Origin: Pseudomonadota bacterium
Lineage (GTDB): Bacteria > Pseudomonadota > Alphaproteobacteria > Ferrovibrionales > Ferrovibrionaceae
Assembly (NCBI GenBank): GCA_021793055.1
Contig: JAJYTL010000039.1
Span: 1 to 15,503 of the forward strand
Length of the DNA: 15,503 nt
Direction of reading: 5' to 3'
Shown here: piece after piece, positions 1 through 7,216 of the stretch
Layout of the letters: each line of letters opens with the position of its first letter
Position numbering within the stretch: the first letter of the stretch is position 1
Made by a program: the position numbers and the translations under genes
The notes under the pieces: generated by a model
Database searches by the model: none
What the model saw: the letters and a program-made list of their open reading frames with translations, nothing else
What the model was told of the DNA's origin: nothing

Positions 1-411
1 CAAGATCACCCAGAGATCGCCGTAGATGTCGCCCTTCTTGGTGCCCGCGGTGCCCGGCTTGGTGCCGCCGCCAGCCTTGCCGCCCTTCATGCCGGCCCAG
101 GCCGGCCGGTCGGATTCTTCATCGGCGTTGGTCGAGATGCCGCCGCCGTTGCCGTGCAGCACACTGCCCCCGACACCCGAGGCGCCGCCGCGCTGGCCGC
201 CAACGCCTTGCTGGCCGCCCGTGCCTTGGCCACCCGCTCCTTGACCGCCCATACCCTGCGAGCCGCCCTTCCCCTGGCCTTGCGCATAGGCGGCCGGGAT
301 CGGCGAAAAACTCCCACTGGCGAAGGGCACGTTCTGCGCCATGGCGATGGCGGCCACGGCGAAGGCAGCCGCTCCAAGATAATGAGCGATGCCCGTTCGT
401 CTCTGCGTCAT
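1..411 (-). CDS. Secreted Gly/Gln-rich hypothetical protein (C-terminus beyond left edge)
   Basis: Open frame of 137 codons from ATG 411 to the window edge without a stop, so the C-terminus is missing. The start has an AGGAG-type ribosome site (about 419-424) 7-8 bases upstream. Residues 1-45 hold a basic start, a long Ala-rich hydrophobic stretch and a possible signal peptidase site at AAYA-QG. Next comes a low-complexity segment of GGQG/GGQQ/GGQR units, then an acidic-to-basic stretch ending in GDIYGDLWVIL. That last motif suggests the start of a conserved domain that continues outside the window. Function is unknown; an exported or periplasmic protein is the safest reading. It lies downstream of a possible Fnr/FixK-type site at 530-543. 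Confidence 0.75.
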   Translation of the reverse strand, partial: MTQRRTGIAHYLGAAAFAVAAIAMAQNVPFASGSFSPIPAAYAQGQGKGGSQGMGGQGAGGQGTGGQQGVGGQRGGASGVGGSVLHGNGGGISTNADEESDRPAWAGMKGGKAGGGTKPGTAGTKKGDIYGDLWVIL

Positions 412-529
412 ATCCGTGTCTCCTGATTCAAGTGGTCTTGGCCTGCCTCCGCGACGTCTTTTCCAACGCCGCATCGCAAGCCACCGGACTGCGTTATCCT
501 CCGATATAAGGAAGGCCGCGCCGAATTCA

Positions 530-543
530 CTGATCCAGGTCAA
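530..543 (-). promoter_or_regulatory. Possible Fnr/FixK-type operator upstream of the Gly-rich protein
   Basis: On the minus strand the site reads TTGACCTGGATCAG, one base from TTGAY-N4-RTCAA, the pattern bound by Fnr/FixK/Dnr regulators. Its centre at 536.5 would put a class II (-41.5) transcription start near 495, about 84 bases before ATG 411. It shares the TTGACCTG core with the sites at 8124 and 13277. The regulator itself is not in the window. Confidence 0.45.
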
Positions 544-681
544 AGGCTAGGGTTACTACTTACGTTCGCGCGGTCGCCGGCCGCTCCGTATTTATGCTTA
601 CGGCCGGACATGGCGGTGGTTCGCGGATCGACGTTTGCACTCCGTCAACCCGGGCGAAACGGGAACCTGGGCGCAATAACA

Positions 682-732
682 CGGCCTTTCGTGGGAGGAC
701 CGCCGAGCGGCGCTCCCACACACAGAAGGCCG
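682..732 (-). terminator. Compound stem-loop after the beta-barrel gene, possible terminator
   Basis: A 7-bp stem (GTGGGAG 691-697 with CTCCCAC 713-719) encloses a 4-bp stem (CGCC 701-704 with GGCG 709-712). Outer arms CGGCCTT (682-688) and AAGGCCG (726-732) can also pair. A second, overlapping minus-strand hairpin pairs GAAGG with CCTTC (725-740) and runs into TGTGTGTG. None has a true T-tract, so it may terminate transcription or protect the 3' end of the message. Confidence 0.4.
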
Positions 733-770
733 GGACCTTCTTACGGCGTTGACGCGCCGGAAGCGTGTGG

Positions 771-3392
771 TCAGAAGCGGTAAAGGACGCCGGCCCGCGC
801 GAGACTTGCGGTGCTGGCGAAACTGTCGACGCCAGAGTTGTAGTTGACGTTGTACGAACCGTAAGCAGCGTAAGTGTAATCGAGGCGAAGGAAGACGTGC
901 TTCCCGGCCGGCACCTCGATGCCGCCGCCGAAGCGCCAGCCGATCTGCGTGTCGTTTTGGCTCACGGCATTGCTGCCGACAAGGAAGTTGGTCCGGACCA
1001 TCGCGGCCGTCGGGCCGACGATGCCATAAACCAAAGCGCCGGGATTGAGCACATAGCCAAGACGCGCGTTGACGCCAAAGGTGCTGTTGGTTTCGACGCT
1101 GAAGTCCGAGCCGCCGGGCTCCCGCTCCTTGCTCACGCCTTGACCGCTCAAGTCGGCATCGAGCTCGAGGCCGAGATAAAAGCGCCGCCAGGTATAGCCG
1201 TAGCCACCGAAGACGCCGCCGGCCGGCCCGTCACTGCCGCGCGTCGCGGTCACGATTTTATTCGATTCACGTGGCCCCGCGTTCTGCGCCACCTGAGTGC
1301 CATAGCCGACCTGCAACCCGCCATAAAATCCGTCATAGATGCTGGCCGGGATCGGCGTGCGCTTGTTCTGGTCGCCGATCGTCTGATCGTAAAAGCGATA
1401 GATCAGACCGACCCGGACGAGGTTGTCGGTGTTGTTGAAGCTGTCGGTGCCGCTCGGCACCGTCACATCGTAGCTGGGATAATCGGTATGGGTATAGTCG
1501 AGACGGAGAAAGATTCGCCGCGTGATTGGCGTCTCGACGCCGCCGCCAAGACGAAGCCCGGTCTGGTCGTTGGTCTGGTAGAAGACCCGGCCGCTCGCGG
1601 TCTGGTAACTGGTATCGAAACTCGTCCGGGCGGCGCCGACGCGACCATAGAACAGAGAGCCCTGATTGACCACGTAACCGATGCGCGCCGCAGCGCCGAA
1701 GCTGTCGGTCTCTCGGGGCGAGAACACGCGGCCGGCCGGCACGCTGGCATGGTGCCAGGTCACCGAGTCCTTGTCGCCCTCAAGTTCGAGGCCGAGATAC
1801 CAGTGCTCGACGTTCACCGCATAGCCGACGAAAGCCCCGCCCGAGAAGCCGAAGCCCGCAAAACCCGCGTCCAGCGTCCCGTTCGACCCGCGCGGCCCCT
1901 CGACCGCGGTGTCGAGCTCGGCGCCGCCCGCCTGCACGCCGCCATAGAAGCCCTGGTCTTGAACCGGCGCCGGCGCCTTCTCATCATAGCCGCGGGCAAG
2001 CTGCGCGCCGAGCCGGACGAAGAACTGGTTGTCGTCGAAATTGGCCAGGCTTTCGTTCGAGGTACGGCGCTGGAACTGATAATCGGCGCCGATGTAGATT
2101 TGCGGTGTCAGAAAGTACTTGAGACCGGCCCCAAGAATCGACACCCGATCCGTGCGCGCGATGCCGCGGAATTCATCGACCGCATGTGACGCCGACACAC
2201 TCGCCGTCAGATCGCGGCGCAGCGTCTGATCGATCCTCACGCCGCCGAGAGTTTCCAGATACCCCGCCGCGCCATAGACGATGGTCTCCTGCACGGAGCG
2301 GTTGGCATAGCCCGTCAACTTCGTCGAAGGGGTCAGCTTAAGATCGAATTGGCCGCCGAAATCCGGCGCCGTCAGCGAGCCGAACCGCGGGTCTACATAG
2401 CGGCGGTGGAGAAACCCGACATAAGCCTCGCCGGTCAAAGCGCCGGAGCCGGTGCGAGCGACACCGATCGCACCGCTCTGCCCGGTGGAATCATGTTCGA
2501 AGCCGTAAGTGTCGCTGCGCAGATCGTAGCGTCGCCAATCCTGCGTCGCTTGGACGAAAAGTTGATATTGCGGCCGAATCTCGTAGCCGACACGCGCGCC
2601 GACATCGTAGATATCGCGGTCGCGATCGGCATTGTTGATCATTCCGGCGGTGCTCTCGACATTGTAATAGTCGAGGCGCTGGAAAGTGCCGCCAAAACGC
2701 ACCGCAACTTTGCCGAATTTCCTGGCCACGCCGAGATAGCTTTGCTCATCGTTGTAAGGGGTCGGATAGAGACCGTTTTCGCTATCAGGCGATTCTCGGC
2801 TCTCGTGGCGATGGGCAAAGGAGGCGCCGCCGAAAATATTGAAGTCGTTCGAGATATCGTAACGACCCCGGCCGCCGACGTGATAGTCGTTGAAGTCCTC
2901 GTTGCCATAATTTTGATAGCGCGCGATATCGGCCCCGGCGTCGAGGCGAAGGAAATTACGTGCCCAGTTAGAGGTAAGGCTGACCGAAGGCGAGATCAGG
3001 GCGATATAATCCCCGGTCCGGTCGGTCGGCGTCGCGTAGATGTTGTCGTCATGAAGCGCCGCCGTCTCGAGCGACGCATTGAGCAGGAACGAGCCAAGCG
3101 GAAGCCCCTTGCGCGTCGTCTCCGGCGGGAAGACCAGCCCCGGGGTGATGGCGGGCACCGTGGCGGTCCCGACCACCGGGGGTTCCGCCGGCGGCGGCGC
3201 GAGCGGGGTCGGCACCGGCGGCGGCAGCGGCGAAAACGGCGTCGCGAATCCGGGACCTTGCGCCGTCCCCGGTGACGGAGCCGGACCTCGCGCCGCGCCC
3301 TGCGCCATGGCGCTTGTTAGGGGGACAATAGATGCCGTCGAAACCACGCACGCGACAAACCAGCCGAGCGCCAAAAGCCGCTTGTTCCCCAT
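771..3392 (-). CDS. Outer-membrane protein with three beta-barrel modules in one chain
   Basis: 873 residues from ATG 3392, preferred over an upstream TTG at 3434 because GGGGGA precedes it and the signal peptide then starts cleanly (MGNKRLL..., likely cut after AMA-QG). A Pro-rich linker follows (about residues 35-90). Residues about 95-466 are rich in alternating aromatic strands and resemble the BBP2-type putative beta-barrel porins. Residues about 482-667 and 687-873 are two related copies of an Omp25/31-like 8-strand barrel. Each begins GFYGG.Q.G, contains YLGLEL, GYV.N.G.L.YG and FLRLDYT, and ends in YRF, the usual barrel C-terminal signature. Role is probably an envelope structural or transport protein. 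It is transcribed away from the lipoprotein at 3676, with a possible Fnr/FixK site between them. The domain names come from pattern recognition only. Confidence 0.85.
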   Translation of the reverse strand: MGNKRLLALGWFVACVVSTASIVPLTSAMAQGAARGPAPSPGTAQGPGFATPFSPLPPPVPTPLAPPPAEPPVVGTATVPAITPGLVFPPETTRKGLPLGSFLLNASLETAALHDDNIYATPTDRTGDYIALISPSVSLTSNWARNFLRLDAGADIARYQNYGNEDFNDYHVGGRGRYDISNDFNIFGGASFAHRHESRESPDSENGLYPTPYNDEQSYLGVARKFGKVAVRFGGTFQRLDYYNVESTAGMINNADRDRDIYDVGARVGYEIRPQYQLFVQATQDWRRYDLRSDTYGFEHDSTGQSGAIGVARTGSGALTGEAYVGFLHRRYVDPRFGSLTAPDFGGQFDLKLTPSTKLTGYANRSVQETIVYGAAGYLETLGGVRIDQTLRRDLTASVSASHAVDEFRGIARTDRVSILGAGLKYFLTPQIYIGADYQFQRRTSNESLANFDDNQFFVRLGAQLARGYDEKAPAPVQDQGFYGGVQAGGAELDTAVEGPRGSNGTLDAGFAGFGFSGGAFVGYAVNVEHWYLGLELEGDKDSVTWHHASVPAGRVFSPRETDSFGAAARIGYVVNQGSLFYGRVGAARTSFDTSYQTASGRVFYQTNDQTGLRLGGGVETPITRRIFLRLDYTHTDYPSYDVTVPSGTDSFNNTDNLVRVGLIYRFYDQTIGDQNKRTPIPASIYDGFYGGLQVGYGTQVAQNAGPRESNKIVTATRGSDGPAGGVFGGYGYTWRRFYLGLELDADLSGQGVSKEREPGGSDFSVETNSTFGVNARLGYVLNPGALVYGIVGPTAAMVRTNFLVGSNAVSQNDTQIGWRFGGGIEVPAGKHVFLRLDYTYAAYGSYNVNYNSGVDSFASTASLARAGVLYRF

Positions 3393-3510
3393 CGCGTCCC
3401 CCAAACCACGATCGAACCAGAAAGCCGACCGCAATCAGAGATTACAGGTGCGCAATCAAATCATCAACTATTACAACCGGATCAAAAAATCCCAAAAACC
3501 GCCGCGCGCT

Positions 3511-3524
3511 CTGACATAGGTCAA
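3511..3524. promoter_or_regulatory. Possible Fnr/FixK-type operator between beta-barrel and lipoprotein genes
   Basis: CTGACATAGGTCAA (TTGACCTATGTCAG on the other strand) has one mismatch to TTGAY-N4-RTCAA. At -41.5 it would start a minus-strand transcript near 3476, 84 bases before the beta-barrel ATG, the same spacing as for the site at 530. The 283-base divergent gap around it is AT-rich at 3430-3500 compared with the rest of the window, as expected of promoter DNA. Confidence 0.45.
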
Positions 3525-3675
3525 ATCGGGGGCCGAACACCGGCTTTAAGGCGATCATGGGTAATGGGCCGTCCGGCACATATCGAAAATCGCGAACGAC
3601 GCGGCACCCGCCTCCGTGCCGGATCCGCTTCCGACCGGAACACGAAACCGGGCCGCAATGGTAGGAGATGGCTCG

Positions 3676-4038
3676 ATGCGACGATTTAGCCTGATGTCAT
3701 TGCTGCTCCTGGCGGCCTGCGCGGTGGGGCCGCCACCGCACCCGGCTGGCCCGTTCGCCGCCTATGTCGGACGCTCCGACCAGGCGCTGATCGAGCGCTT
3801 CGGGGTTCCGAACCGCACCTACAAGATCGGCGCGAAGACCTTTTTCACGTACGACCAGCGGCACCTTCGCATGGTCCCGGGCGCGCCCTGGGGCCCCGGC
3901 GGCTGGAATTATCCCTATTACTACCCCTATAGTTGGGGTCTCGCGCCCTATGCCTACGAATCGGGATGCATCGCGACGCTTGAGATCGAGAACCACGTCG
4001 TCCGGGCGGTCGAAGTGGCGCGCGGCATCTGCGAATAG
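3676..4038 (+). CDS. Small lipoprotein, possibly BamE/SmpA-like
   Basis: 120 residues from ATG 3676, chosen because AGGAG at 3663-3667 sits 8 bases upstream and the protein then opens with a classic lipoprotein signal: MRRFSLMSLLLLAAC, lipobox LAAC with the lipidated Cys at residue 15. After the Cys comes a short Pro-rich linker. A segment near residues 29-55 (YVGRSDQALIERFGVPNRTYKIG) resembles the small SmpA/BamE-like fold of envelope lipoproteins. The middle is Tyr/Pro/Trp-rich (WNYPYYYPYSW), and the C-terminus has two Cys (GCIATLEI and GICE) that could form a disulfide. It is transcribed divergently from the beta-barrel gene. An outer-membrane location is likely; function unknown. Confidence 0.75.
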   Translation: MRRFSLMSLLLLAACAVGPPPHPAGPFAAYVGRSDQALIERFGVPNRTYKIGAKTFFTYDQRHLRMVPGAPWGPGGWNYPYYYPYSWGLAPYAYESGCIATLEIENHVVRAVEVARGICE

Positions 4039-4255
4039 CGGCGCCGGCCGCAACCTCGGCTTGATCTTCGCCAGCGAACCCGCTAGATCGAAGCGAGTTC
4101 CCGACAATCGGGGCTGTTGGGCGGACACAGCGATTCGATCGCCCCGGCCTCTTCGTTTTGCACCACCCGGCGGGTAACCGATGATGCCGAACGCGGTCTA
4201 TGACCTTGCCATCATCGGCGGCGGCGTCAACGGCTGCGGCATCGCGCGGGATGCC

Positions 4256-4316
4256 GCGGGGCGCCGCTTGCGAGATCGTCGCGCTCGCATAGCAGAGCGC
4301 GCAAGCGGCGCCCCGC
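4256..4316. repeat. 17-bp perfect inverted repeat with inverted 27-bp spacer (template-switch scar) in glpD
   Basis: Arms GCGGGGCGCCGCTTGCG (4256-4272) and its exact reverse complement (4300-4316) flank a 27-bp spacer (4273-4299). CGCAAGCGGC also occurs twice directly, at 4300-4309 and 4314-4323, a 14-base offset. On paper, reverse-complementing the spacer and removing the 14-base duplication gives DAAG-RRLRALLCERDDLASG-TSSASTK. That matches GlpD, with exactly the 10 residues found between DAAGR and DLA in the E. coli enzyme. The scar is thus an inversion plus duplication copied from the opposite strand at a native 10-bp inverted repeat. Confidence 0.9.
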
Positions 4317-4851
4317 AAGCGGCACGTCGTCGGCCAGCACGAAGCTCATTCACGGCGGCTTGCGCTACCTCGAATACTACGAGTTCCGCCTCGTCCGCGA
4401 AGCGCTGGCCGAGCGCGAGGTTTTGTGGCGCGCGGCGCCGCATATCATTCACCCGCTCCGCTTCGTGCTGCCCTATCGCCCCCGCCTGAGGCCATGGGGG
4501 CTGCTTCGTCTTGGCCTCCTGATCTATGACCGGATCGGCGGCCGCGAACTTCTCCCCGCCAGCACCGGCGTCAATTTGCGCCACGATGCCGCCGGCCTGC
4601 CACTGCAGCCGGACATTCGGCGTGGCTTCGAATATTCCGATTGCGCCGTCGACGATACCCGGCTCGTCGTGCTCAACGCGCGCGGCGCCCATATCGCAAC
4701 GCGCACCCGCCTCGGCGCGGCGCGGCGCGTTGGCGGGCTGTGGCAGCTCGCGCTCGAAGGCGACCTCGCCGGCGGGCCGAGAAACGCCACGGCGCGCGCC
4801 CTGATCAATGCCGCGGGTCCCTGGATCGGCGACGTCGCGGCCGCGCTCGAC

Positions 4852-4881
4852 GGCCCGAACCCCGGCCCGAACCCCGGCCCG
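4852..4881 (+). repeat. 12-bp tandem repeat, two copies plus a partial third
   Basis: GGCCCGAACCCC occurs at 4852-4863 and 4864-4875, followed by GGCCCG. Within glpD it encodes GPNPGPNPGP at a loop where E. coli GlpD has only a short link. It stays in frame and is probably neutral. Confidence 0.8.
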
Positions 4882-5748
4882 CGCCTGCGCCTCGTGCGCG
4901 GCAGCCATATTATCGTGCCCCGCCTCTACGATCACGACCGCGCCTATATGCTGCAGAAGCCCGACGGGCGCATCGTCTTCGTCATTCCCTACGAGACCGA
5001 CTTCTGTCTCGTCGGCACAACCGAGGTCGATCACGCCGACGAGACCGCCGAGGTGCGCATATCGGCGGAGGAAATCGACTATCTCTGCCGCACCGTTTCC
5101 GCCTATTTCCGCGCGCCGCTACGGCCCGAGCATGTGATCCGCAGCTTCTCCGGCATCCGACCGCTATACGACGACGGCAGCGATGACCCCAAAGCGGCGA
5201 CGCGGGACTACCGGCTGGAACTCGCGGCGGCCGAAGGCGAGGCGCCGCTTCTCACCCTCTACGGCGGCAAGATCTCCACCTACCGCCGCCTTGCCGAGCA
5301 GGCGCTGGAAAAGCTCGCGCCCTACTTTCCTGGCCTCGGCGCGCCCTGGACGCGGACCGCGCCGCTCCCCGGCTGCGATTTCACCATCGCCGATCTTGAT
5401 CGCCGTATCCGCGCCCTGATGGACGACTTCCCCTTCCTCGATCGGCCCTGGGCGCGGCGGCTCTTTCGCGCTTACGGTACCGAGGCGGCTCGCATCCTCG
5501 GGCCGGCGCGGCGGCGTGAGGACCTCGGCCAAGCCTTCGGCACCACGCTCACCGAAGCCGAAGTCCGATATCTGATCGCCGAGGAATGGGCGCGCACCGC
5601 CGAAGACATTCTATGGCGACGCTCGAAGCCCGGTCTTCGCCTCGGCCCATCCGAGGTCGCGGCGCTCGAGGACTATCTGGCTGCCGCAACCGCGGCAAGC
5701 CGCTCGACGCCGAATCCCTCGACCGCGAGCGGCTGACGACAGCGCCGC

Positions 5749-6222
5749 TCAGCCCTCCATTTCGCGGCGAATGGCGGCCTCGTCCAGATAGACCAGCGCG
5801 CAAAGCAGCATGTTCGGGGTCCGGGCATCGTGCCCCAGCGGCAGCCACAGCGCCTCGTAATGCCACACGCGCCCATCGACCTCGCGGTCGTGAACCAGGG
5901 CAAGCGGTTTCCCCTCGGCCACCAATCCTTGGCAGCGCTCGATGACATAGGCGCGATACTTCGGATACGGAATATCGTCGAGGTACTTGCCAGTAAGATC
6001 GTATCCGGCGCGGATCGCCAGATTGGTGCCGTGAAGGCGGACGCGAAAACGCGCGGGTTCGCCGACCACTTCAACCAGCATGATATCCCCCATAAGATAC
6101 GATATATCCAAGGGATCGATATCCCCGCGAGCGGGAAAGTTCCGCGTTCCGCGACGCTCGTTCCAGTATTCAAACAAACGGCGCAGTCGCGGATGGCGTG
6201 TTTTTACCGAAGTATCCGACAT
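5749..6222 (-). CDS. PAS_5-domain protein
   Basis: 157 residues from ATG 6222, with GGGGAG just upstream. Nearly the whole protein matches the alphaproteobacterial single-domain PAS_5 pattern. It opens with HPRLRRLFEYWNERRG. Then come an IDPLDISYLMGDIMLVEVVGEPARFRVRLHGTNL core, a GYDLTGKYLDDI segment, and a closing WLPLG......MLLCALVYLD strand. There is no effector domain, signal peptide or membrane segment, so a cytoplasmic sensory or partner protein is likely; the ligand is unknown. It ends 12 bases from the stop of glpD, convergently. The 146 bases before it (6223-6368) hold no other gene. It is a distant paralogue of the protein at 11049-11513. Confidence 0.85.
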   Translation of the reverse strand: MSDTSVKTRHPRLRRLFEYWNERRGTRNFPARGDIDPLDISYLMGDIMLVEVVGEPARFRVRLHGTNLAIRAGYDLTGKYLDDIPYPKYRAYVIERCQGLVAEGKPLALVHDREVDGRVWHYEALWLPLGHDARTPNMLLCALVYLDEAAIRREMEG

Positions 6223-6368
6223 GATCGCTCCCCAGACGGCCCCCCGTTGTTATTCGATTTCAGGATGGCTTTTTCAAGGCTACGCCTTTTCGGGCCGTGC
6301 TGGCGACCCCGCGCCGCGAGCCCGTCACATCCAAGCGATCGATCGCGTGCGCTGGCTCGGGCCGCGAA

Positions 6369-7187
6369 TCAGGAAGCGGACAGGAAATCCAGCACGGCGG
6401 CGCTGAAGCGTTCGGGCGCCTGCAGCATCATCATGTGGGTGGTGCTTGGCAGGATCACCGTTCGGGCACCCGGCACGTGCGCCGCCAGGGCGTGCAAGAT
6501 CTCGGGCAGACGCCCCGGCGTATTCGCGCCGCCGATGAAAAGCGTCCGCACCGAGATCGCCTCCGCCTCGGCGCGGGTATAAGGCCGCCGCTGCTCGTTG
6601 ATCTGGCCGAGCAGGGTGCGGGCGTTGTCGCGCAGCGTCTGCTTCGCCACCCGCGCCAGTCCTTTCCAGGAGCCCGGCCCTTCGATCGCCTCGAAGAATG
6701 TCGTCAAGCCGCCCTCGATATCGCCGGCCGCGATCTGCGCCGCGGCCGCAGCCGTGTAATCGGAGGGCGACGGTGCGCCGGCCGGAAGCGCAGCTTCCTG
6801 CGCGAGCGAGGGGTCGAGCGTGCCGCCCGGTTCGGCCAATACGAGCTTGCGCAAGAGCTCGGGACGCGCGCCGGCGACGCGGAAGGCAATATGCCCGCCG
6901 CGCGAATGACCCATCAAATGTACCGGCCCGAGGCCAAGCCCCTCGATAAAGCTGATTACATCGACCACATGCTGGGCAACGGTAAAGCCCGTGCCGGTGC
7001 CATCCCAGGCTTCCGGATAGAAATGGCGAAGGCTCAAGGCGATGACCCGGTGTCGCGTAGCCAGCATCGTCATCACCGGTGCCCAGATGCGATAATCGCA
7101 AAGCGAGCCATGGACGCAGACCAAAGGCGTCCCCTCGCCCGCCTCGATATAGCTCATGTCGTAGCCGTTGACGCGAAGCTGCTTCAC
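6369..7187 (-). CDS. Alpha/beta-fold hydrolase
   Basis: 272 residues from ATG 7187. The fold is clear: oxyanion motif VHGS (residues 25-28), nucleophile elbow GHSRGG (Ser95), and a C-terminal His in PSTTHMMM (His251). The usual acid after strand 7 (G.xD) is replaced by Asn222 in FIGGANTPGR. Glu119, after strand 6 (LVLAEPGG), is a possible substitute, as seen in some family members. A helical cap lies at about 120-200. No signal peptide is seen, so it is cytoplasmic. It starts 29 bases after the SDR stop on the same strand, so the two are probably co-transcribed, SDR first. A shared small-molecule catabolic step is plausible; the substrate cannot be read from sequence. Confidence 0.85.
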   Translation of the reverse strand: MKQLRVNGYDMSYIEAGEGTPLVCVHGSLCDYRIWAPVMTMLATRHRVIALSLRHFYPEAWDGTGTGFTVAQHVVDVISFIEGLGLGPVHLMGHSRGGHIAFRVAGARPELLRKLVLAEPGGTLDPSLAQEAALPAGAPSPSDYTAAAAAQIAAGDIEGGLTTFFEAIEGPGSWKGLARVAKQTLRDNARTLLGQINEQRRPYTRAEAEAISVRTLFIGGANTPGRLPEILHALAAHVPGARTVILPSTTHMMMLQAPERFSAAVLDFLSAS

Positions 7188-7216
7188 CGCCCTCTCCTTG
7201 ACATCCGAGATGTGGT

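Larger units (their letters stand above)
412..770. other. Intergenic region, no gene seen
   Basis: This 359-base gap separates two minus-strand genes. It holds a possible Fnr/FixK operator (530-543) for the gene at 411 and a compound stem-loop (682-732) downstream of the beta-barrel gene. I see no convincing ORF with a ribosome site. Short frames crossing it have no plausible protein character. Confidence 0.6.
4181..5736 (+). pseudogene. glpD: Aerobic glycerol-3-phosphate dehydrogenase, frameshifted by a local rearrangement
   Basis: GlpD is the membrane-associated FAD enzyme that oxidises glycerol-3-phosphate to dihydroxyacetone phosphate and passes electrons to quinone. The first frame (4181) gives the FAD-binding start YDLAIIGGGVNGCGIARDAAGR. 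A second frame gives everything from ASGTSSASTKLIHGGLRYLEYYEFRLVREALAEREVLW through GSHIIVPR, IVFVIPYETDFCLVGTTEVD, SGIRPL and YGGKISTYRRLAEQALEKL to the C-terminal helical domain. The frames are offset by 14 extra bases at 4256-4316. Read straight through, the first frame turns to nonsense after residue 28 and stops at 4489. The second frame alone lacks the dinucleotide-binding motif. The rest of the gene shows no other lesion and normal codon use, so the break is recent or an assembly error. The family assignment is secure. Confidence 0.88.

Noticed and set aside
765..2189. Long plus-strand open frame opposite the beta-barrel gene
   Set aside because: Antisense shadow of a GC-rich gene; no ribosome site, no family resemblance, and the minus strand encodes clear barrel motifs.
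2349..3275. Second plus-strand open frame opposite the beta-barrel gene
   Set aside because: Same reason; its Arg-rich C-terminus is the mirror of the Pro-rich linker.
4100..4112. CCCGA-CAA-TCGGG hairpin between the lipoprotein gene and glpD
   Set aside because: Only 5 bp with no T-tract; too weak to call a terminator.
4256..4316. Invertible phase-variation switch
   Set aside because: Flipping the 27-bp spacer leaves the 14-base duplication and the frameshift, so inversion alone cannot turn glpD on; no recombinase is in the window.
4198..5034. Minus-strand frame opposite glpD
   Set aside because: Shadow of glpD; no signal or domain.
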